Source of the DNA: Actinomycetota bacterium
Lineage (GTDB): Bacteria > Actinomycetota > Acidimicrobiia > Acidimicrobiales > Ilumatobacteraceae
Reading direction: 5' to 3'
NCBI GenBank assembly: GCA_005789925.1
Contig: SXWG01000106.1
Span: 1 to 7,612, forward strand
Length of the DNA: 7,612 nt
The number at the start of each line of letters is the position of its first letter. The stretch's first letter is position 1. A model generated the notes under the pieces. The model saw only the letters and a list, made by a program, of their open reading frames with translations. It did not search any database and was not told the origin of the DNA. Below are positions 4,691 to 7,612 of this stretch, one piece after another. The position numbers were made by a program, and so were the translations under genes.

Positions 4691-5796
4691 GCGGTCACCT
4701 CCACTCGTACAGCAGGTGTCCGCACCACACGGATCTTGTATCGGCGGAATGCTTCACCGCCGAGTGCGAAAAGGAGAATTGCTCCCTGCAGCATGACGCC
4801 GATGTGAATGGGAGTGTCGGTTGAAATTTGAAGTTTGTCTCCACCAGAGCGAAGACCCGCGAACAAGATGCCGCTCACGATGACGGCAGCCATGTTGTTC
4901 CTCGCCAGTGCCGCGATCACGATGCCTGCGTAGCCGTAGCCGAGCGTGACGATGCCCGGATCGAGACGCTGGAAAGAACCGACGATCAATGTGGCACCAC
5001 CGAGGCCAGCTAGCGCGCCGGAGATGAGCATCACTTGCACTGTCGTTCGTCGTGCACTGATGCCGGCGTACCTTGCGGCCCGGGGAGAGTCACTGATGAC
5101 TTGAATGCGATAGCCGAATTCGGTGCGACGCACCATCCAGTGAAGTGCGAGCGACAACAAGATGACGACAAAGAACGTTGGGTACATCTTGGTGTCGCCG
5201 ATTGGGGAGAGCATCGCTGAGTCTGGAACCTGACGACCTTGCGGGAACATCGTGTTCGGTGCGCGGAAGTAACTGCCGGATCGATATATGAAGTGGTTGA
5301 CAAGACTGGCTGCGACGTAGGTGAGCAACAAAGTGGTGACGATCTCGCTGGTGCCGAGCCGGGCACGCACCCATGCAGGAATTGCAATCCATGCCGCACC
5401 ACACAGCGCGCCACCAAGCAGCACGATCGGGATCATGAGAAAACTTGGAAGGTTTTCTCCGAAGTACAGACCGAACCATGTGGCTCCGATCATGCCGACG
5501 TACAACTGCCCCTCGCCTCCGATGTTGTACAAGTTCATCTGGAACGCGAATGCGGCTGCGATTCCGGTGCAGATGAGCACGGTGGAGAGCCCCAACGTGT
5601 CGGTGATGCCTGTCGAGGAGAAGAAACCATCGGACAACATGTTCGAGTAGGTGTCGCCGACGGAATGACCAGTGGCCAACAGGAACAACGCACCAGCAAT
5701 GAGTGCAGCGAACACCGAGACGACCGGCACGAGGATGCCCAGACGTTTCGGTGTCTCTGTGCGTTGTTCAAATTGCAAACGGAATGGTGCGCGCAT
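4687..5796 (-). CDS. ABC transporter permease, nucleoside/BMP-type importer (first permease, NupP-like)
   Basis: This is the partner channel subunit of the importer, also BPD_transp_2 family, with 369 residues. A short cytoplasmic N-terminus precedes a first membrane helix at about 20-42, and roughly eight or more further segments follow. Family marks are NIGGEGQLYVG (91-101) and the coupling loop with GYRIQVISDSPRAARYAGI (228-246). The ATG at 5796 overlaps the ATPase stop by one base (TGATG), and AAGGAA lies 8 bases upstream of the ATG (5804-5809). This start is therefore well supported and probably coupled to the ATPase. Its own stop overlaps the start of the next permease. The expected heterodimer is with the 3752-4690 product. 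Confidence 0.93.
   Translation of the reverse strand: MRAPFRLQFEQRTETPKRLGILVPVVSVFAALIAGALFLLATGHSVGDTYSNMLSDGFFSSTGITDTLGLSTVLICTGIAAAFAFQMNLYNIGGEGQLYVGMIGATWFGLYFGENLPSFLMIPIVLLGGALCGAAWIAIPAWVRARLGTSEIVTTLLLTYVAASLVNHFIYRSGSYFRAPNTMFPQGRQVPDSAMLSPIGDTKMYPTFFVVILLSLALHWMVRRTEFGYRIQVISDSPRAARYAGISARRTTVQVMLISGALAGLGGATLIVGSFQRLDPGIVTLGYGYAGIVIAALARNNMAAVIVSGILFAGLRSGGDKLQISTDTPIHIGVMLQGAILLFALGGEAFRRYKIRVVRTPAVRVEVTA
4695..4702 (-). promoter_or_regulatory. Strong Shine-Dalgarno site for the GTG-start permease
   Basis: GGAGGTGA on the - strand is an 8-base match to the 16S rRNA 3' end, with 4 bases before GTG 4690. It lies inside the last codons of permease 1 and supports GTG as the true start. 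Confidence 0.75.
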
Positions 5797-7355
5797 CAGG
5801 CACTTCCTTGTGTGAGACCAGCCATGGCCGCACCAACCTTTTCGAGCGATGCTGTCTCGCCGGGAGTTTCGTGGACGATCGCACCGCGATAGATGACGAG
5901 AACACGATCTGCGAGCGACATGATCTCGTCGAGATCCTCGGAGATGAGAAGAATTGCTTGTCCAGCACTGCGCGCGTCATCGAGCAGCCGTCGAACAGTT
6001 TCGATCGCGCCGACGTCGAGGCCACGTGTCGGCGAACACACCACGAGCAACTTCGTGGCCGTGCGGCCGCCAGAGAGCTCGCGGGCAAGCAAGACTTTCT
6101 GTGCGTTGCCGCCGGAAAGCTTGCGCGCCATATGTTCGGGCCCGTTCGCCTTGATTTCGAATTCGTCGATGAGTCGGGTCGCTTCGGGCATCACACTCGC
6201 GCGATCGACCACGATGTTGCGATCTCGTGTGAGAAGAAGGTTGTCGAGAATGCTCATGGAAGGGACGAGCCCGACGCCGAGTCGATCTTCTGGCACGTAG
6301 GCGAGCCCGAGCTCGCGAGCAGCGATCGGTCCACGATCAGTCGACATTGCGCCGCCGATTGAGATCGTCCCACTGGTCGGCGACAGAAGTCCGGCAATCA
6401 CGTCGGCGAGCTCACGTTGGCCGTTTCCTGCGACACCAGCGATGCCGACCATCTCGCCCTCGTGGACATTGAATGAGATGTTCGACAACACATTCACACC
6501 GTTCATCGTGAGGTTCACATCGCGAATTTGGAGAACTTCGTGACCGATTGGGTGCGAGGCACGTTGTGCTGCCAAGTCGATGTCGCGACCGACCATCAGG
6601 CGAGCGAGTTCTTTCGCATCAGCCTGACCTTTGCTAGCAACGTGTCCGGTCACGCAACCGTTGCGAAGCACGGTGACGCGATCAGAAATACGGGCGACTT
6701 CACCGAGTTTGTGACTGATGAAGACGACCGATTTTCCGGTCTGTGTCATTGCATGGACATTTTCGAAGAGTTTTTCGACTTCGGCTGGCACCAGCACCGC
6801 TGTCGGTTCGTCGAGCAAGAGGATTTCGGCGCCTTGGTAGAGCGCCTTGACGATTTCGACGCGTTGACGTTGACCCACTGAGAGGTCGCCGACTGTTGCT
6901 GTCGGGTCCACGGGAAGTCCGTACGTGTCCGCAACTGCAGCCACTGCGTCGTTCAGTTCGCGTCGATTGAGTTTGAACGACAAGTCGCGCGATCCAAGCA
7001 CGACGTTTTCCGCCACTGTGAATCGATCGACCAGTCGAAAGTGTTGGTGCACCATCGCGATGCCGTGTTGTAGTCCGGCTCGTGGCGACGGCAGCTCGAT
7101 GGGGACACCGTTGCGCAGTATGCGCCCAGCATCGGGTTGGTAGAGCCCGCACAACATCGATGCGAGCGTGCTCTTTCCGGCCCCGTTCTCGCCGAGAAGT
7201 GTGTGTACTTCGCCCGTCTGAATGTCGAAGTTGACATCGTCGTTGGCGAGCACACCAGGGAACCGTTTGACGATTCCGATTGCCTCGAGTGCTACAGGGG
7301 CCGCACCACTTGCGTGGTGCGGCCCCTGGGCGCCTTCATGTGCTGAAGACGTCAT
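5796..7355 (-). CDS. ABC transporter ATP-binding protein, two nucleotide-binding domains (NupO-like)
   Basis: This is the energy subunit of the BMP-type importer, 519 residues with two tandem ABC domains as in YufO/NupO and sugar importers such as RbsA. Domain 1 is complete: Walker A GENGAGKST (55-63), Q-loop at VHQHF (102-106), signature LSVGQ (158-162), Walker B ILLLDE (178-183), switch His215. Domain 2 is degenerate in the way usual for this family: GVAGNGQ (307-313) replaces Walker A, signature LSGGN (413-417) is kept, and Walker B ends in CSP (440-442) rather than DEP. ISEDLDE (471-477) replaces the switch His. The first 20 residues are a variable, Gly/Ala/His-rich extension coded partly by a perfect hairpin. 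No in-frame start exists after the hairpin and before the conserved fold. The gene starts 11 bases after the binding-protein stop, without a clear ribosome site, and overlaps the next gene by one base. Confidence 0.95.
   Translation of the reverse strand: MTSSAHEGAQGPHHASGAAPVALEAIGIVKRFPGVLANDDVNFDIQTGEVHTLLGENGAGKSTLASMLCGLYQPDAGRILRNGVPIELPSPRAGLQHGIAMVHQHFRLVDRFTVAENVVLGSRDLSFKLNRRELNDAVAAVADTYGLPVDPTATVGDLSVGQRQRVEIVKALYQGAEILLLDEPTAVLVPAEVEKLFENVHAMTQTGKSVVFISHKLGEVARISDRVTVLRNGCVTGHVASKGQADAKELARLMVGRDIDLAAQRASHPIGHEVLQIRDVNLTMNGVNVLSNISFNVHEGEMVGIAGVAGNGQRELADVIAGLLSPTSGTISIGGAMSTDRGPIAARELGLAYVPEDRLGVGLVPSMSILDNLLLTRDRNIVVDRASVMPEATRLIDEFEIKANGPEHMARKLSGGNAQKVLLARELSGGRTATKLLVVCSPTRGLDVGAIETVRRLLDDARSAGQAILLISEDLDEIMSLADRVLVIYRGAIVHETPGETASLEKVGAAMAGLTQGSA
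7295..7328 (-). repeat. Perfect 15-bp inverted repeat with GCAA loop inside the ATPase 5' coding region
   Basis: On the mRNA strand the arm CAGGGGCCGCACCAC is followed by GCAA and the exact reverse complement of the arm. The 4-base loop fits the GNRA tetraloop class, and 12 of 15 pairs are G-C, so a very stable RNA hairpin is expected. It begins 27 bases after the A of the ATPase start and codes for residues 10-20. No U-tract follows, so it does not look like a standard terminator. It may instead protect or set the amount of the upstream binding-protein mRNA. Confidence 0.85.
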
Positions 7356-7366
7356 GTTGCGTGGGA

Positions 7367-7612
7367 TCAGCCCTTTGGCGATCCGATGACGCCTTCGACG
7401 AAGTAGTCCATGCTCAACAGTGCACCGAGCTCAGCCTTTTCGCCAGCCTTCAACACTTCGTCACCATCTTGGTTACGGATGGGGCCGGTGAACGGAGCAA
7501 ACGAGCCGTCCTTGATGGCGGCCGTCTTGACTTCGATTTCGGTGACTGCGTCAGCATTGACGAGCTCTGATGGATCGGCAAGGGTGACCATTCCGTCAGC
7601 CATGTTGCCGTA
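7367..7612 (-). CDS. BMP family (BmpA/PnrA-like) substrate-binding lipoprotein, C-terminal part
   Basis: Only the last 81 residues are in the window; the frame is open through the right edge, so the lipoprotein signal and most of the binding domain are missing. The visible tail matches the BMP/PnrA family: DGMVTLADP, then a strand, DGSFAPFTGPIRNQDGDEV, and the ending SMDYFVEGVIG. These proteins are anchored to the membrane and bind nucleosides or related ligands for the importer encoded by the three genes that follow. The stop lies 11 bases before the ATPase start, which fits one operon with the binding protein first. The ATG at 7603 is internal. Confidence 0.88.
   Translation of the reverse strand, partial: YGNMADGMVTLADPSELVNADAVTEIEVKTAAIKDGSFAPFTGPIRNQDGDEVLKAGEKAELGALLSMDYFVEGVIGSPKG

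Noticed and set aside
5239..5892. 217-codon open frame on the + strand opposite permease 1 and the ATPase end
   Set aside because: Its composition is that of a reverse-frame shadow of conserved membrane protein codons, and no start context is seen.
5703..6362. 219-codon open frame on the + strand opposite the ATPase
   Set aside because: It is antisense to a gene with all expected motifs and shows no recognisable domain.
5796..6450. ATPase domain 2 as decayed or mutated
   Set aside because: The missing Walker A lysine and altered Walker B are the usual state of the second domain in this importer family.
7295..7328. Hairpin as a plain intrinsic terminator of the binding-protein gene
   Set aside because: No U-tract follows, and the ATPase frame runs through it with no alternative start downstream, so the importer could not be made if it stopped all transcription.

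Overview
The window looks like a piece of a chromosome from a moderately GC-rich actinobacterium. The crotonyl-CoA carboxylase/reductase tail closely resembles actinobacterial versions, and the tRNAs and 4.5S-type SRP RNA are bacterial. Placement nearer than phylum (for example Acidimicrobiia) is only a guess. Gene density is high, and no mobile element, CRISPR array or prophage signal was seen.

The left half (3-3726) is read on the + strand except for one RNA gene. It begins with the 3' part of crotonyl-CoA carboxylase/reductase (ccrA), followed by methylmalonyl-CoA epimerase (mce). Together they point to ethylmalonyl-CoA/methylmalonyl-CoA metabolism. Next come a small membrane aspartyl protease of the prepilin peptidase (A24) family and a stand-alone 5'-3' exonuclease of the PolA N-terminal-domain type. 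These four genes are closely packed and may share a transcript. A housekeeping RNA cluster follows: the small SRP RNA on the - strand (about 2871-2990), tRNA-Ser(GGA), the tRNA adenosine deaminase gene tadA, and tRNA-Ser(CGA). The tadA start codon shares its first base with the last base of the encoded CCA of the first tRNA.

The right half (3752-7612) is a - strand operon converging on the RNA cluster. In transcription order it holds the 3' end of a BMP-family substrate-binding lipoprotein gene, a double-domain ATP-binding protein and two membrane permeases. This is the layout of the Bacillus NupNOPQ / Streptococcus BmpA-NupABC type nucleoside importers. ATPase and permease 1 overlap by one base, and the permeases overlap by four, so the importer subunits are probably translationally coupled.

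The genes are largely ordinary. The points most worth a second look are a perfect 15-bp hairpin with a GCAA (GNRA) loop inside the 5' coding region of the ATPase gene, the tRNA/tadA start overlap with 31-base direct repeats flanking tadA, and a 12-base direct repeat bracketing the SRP RNA locus. No clearly new multi-gene system is evident.
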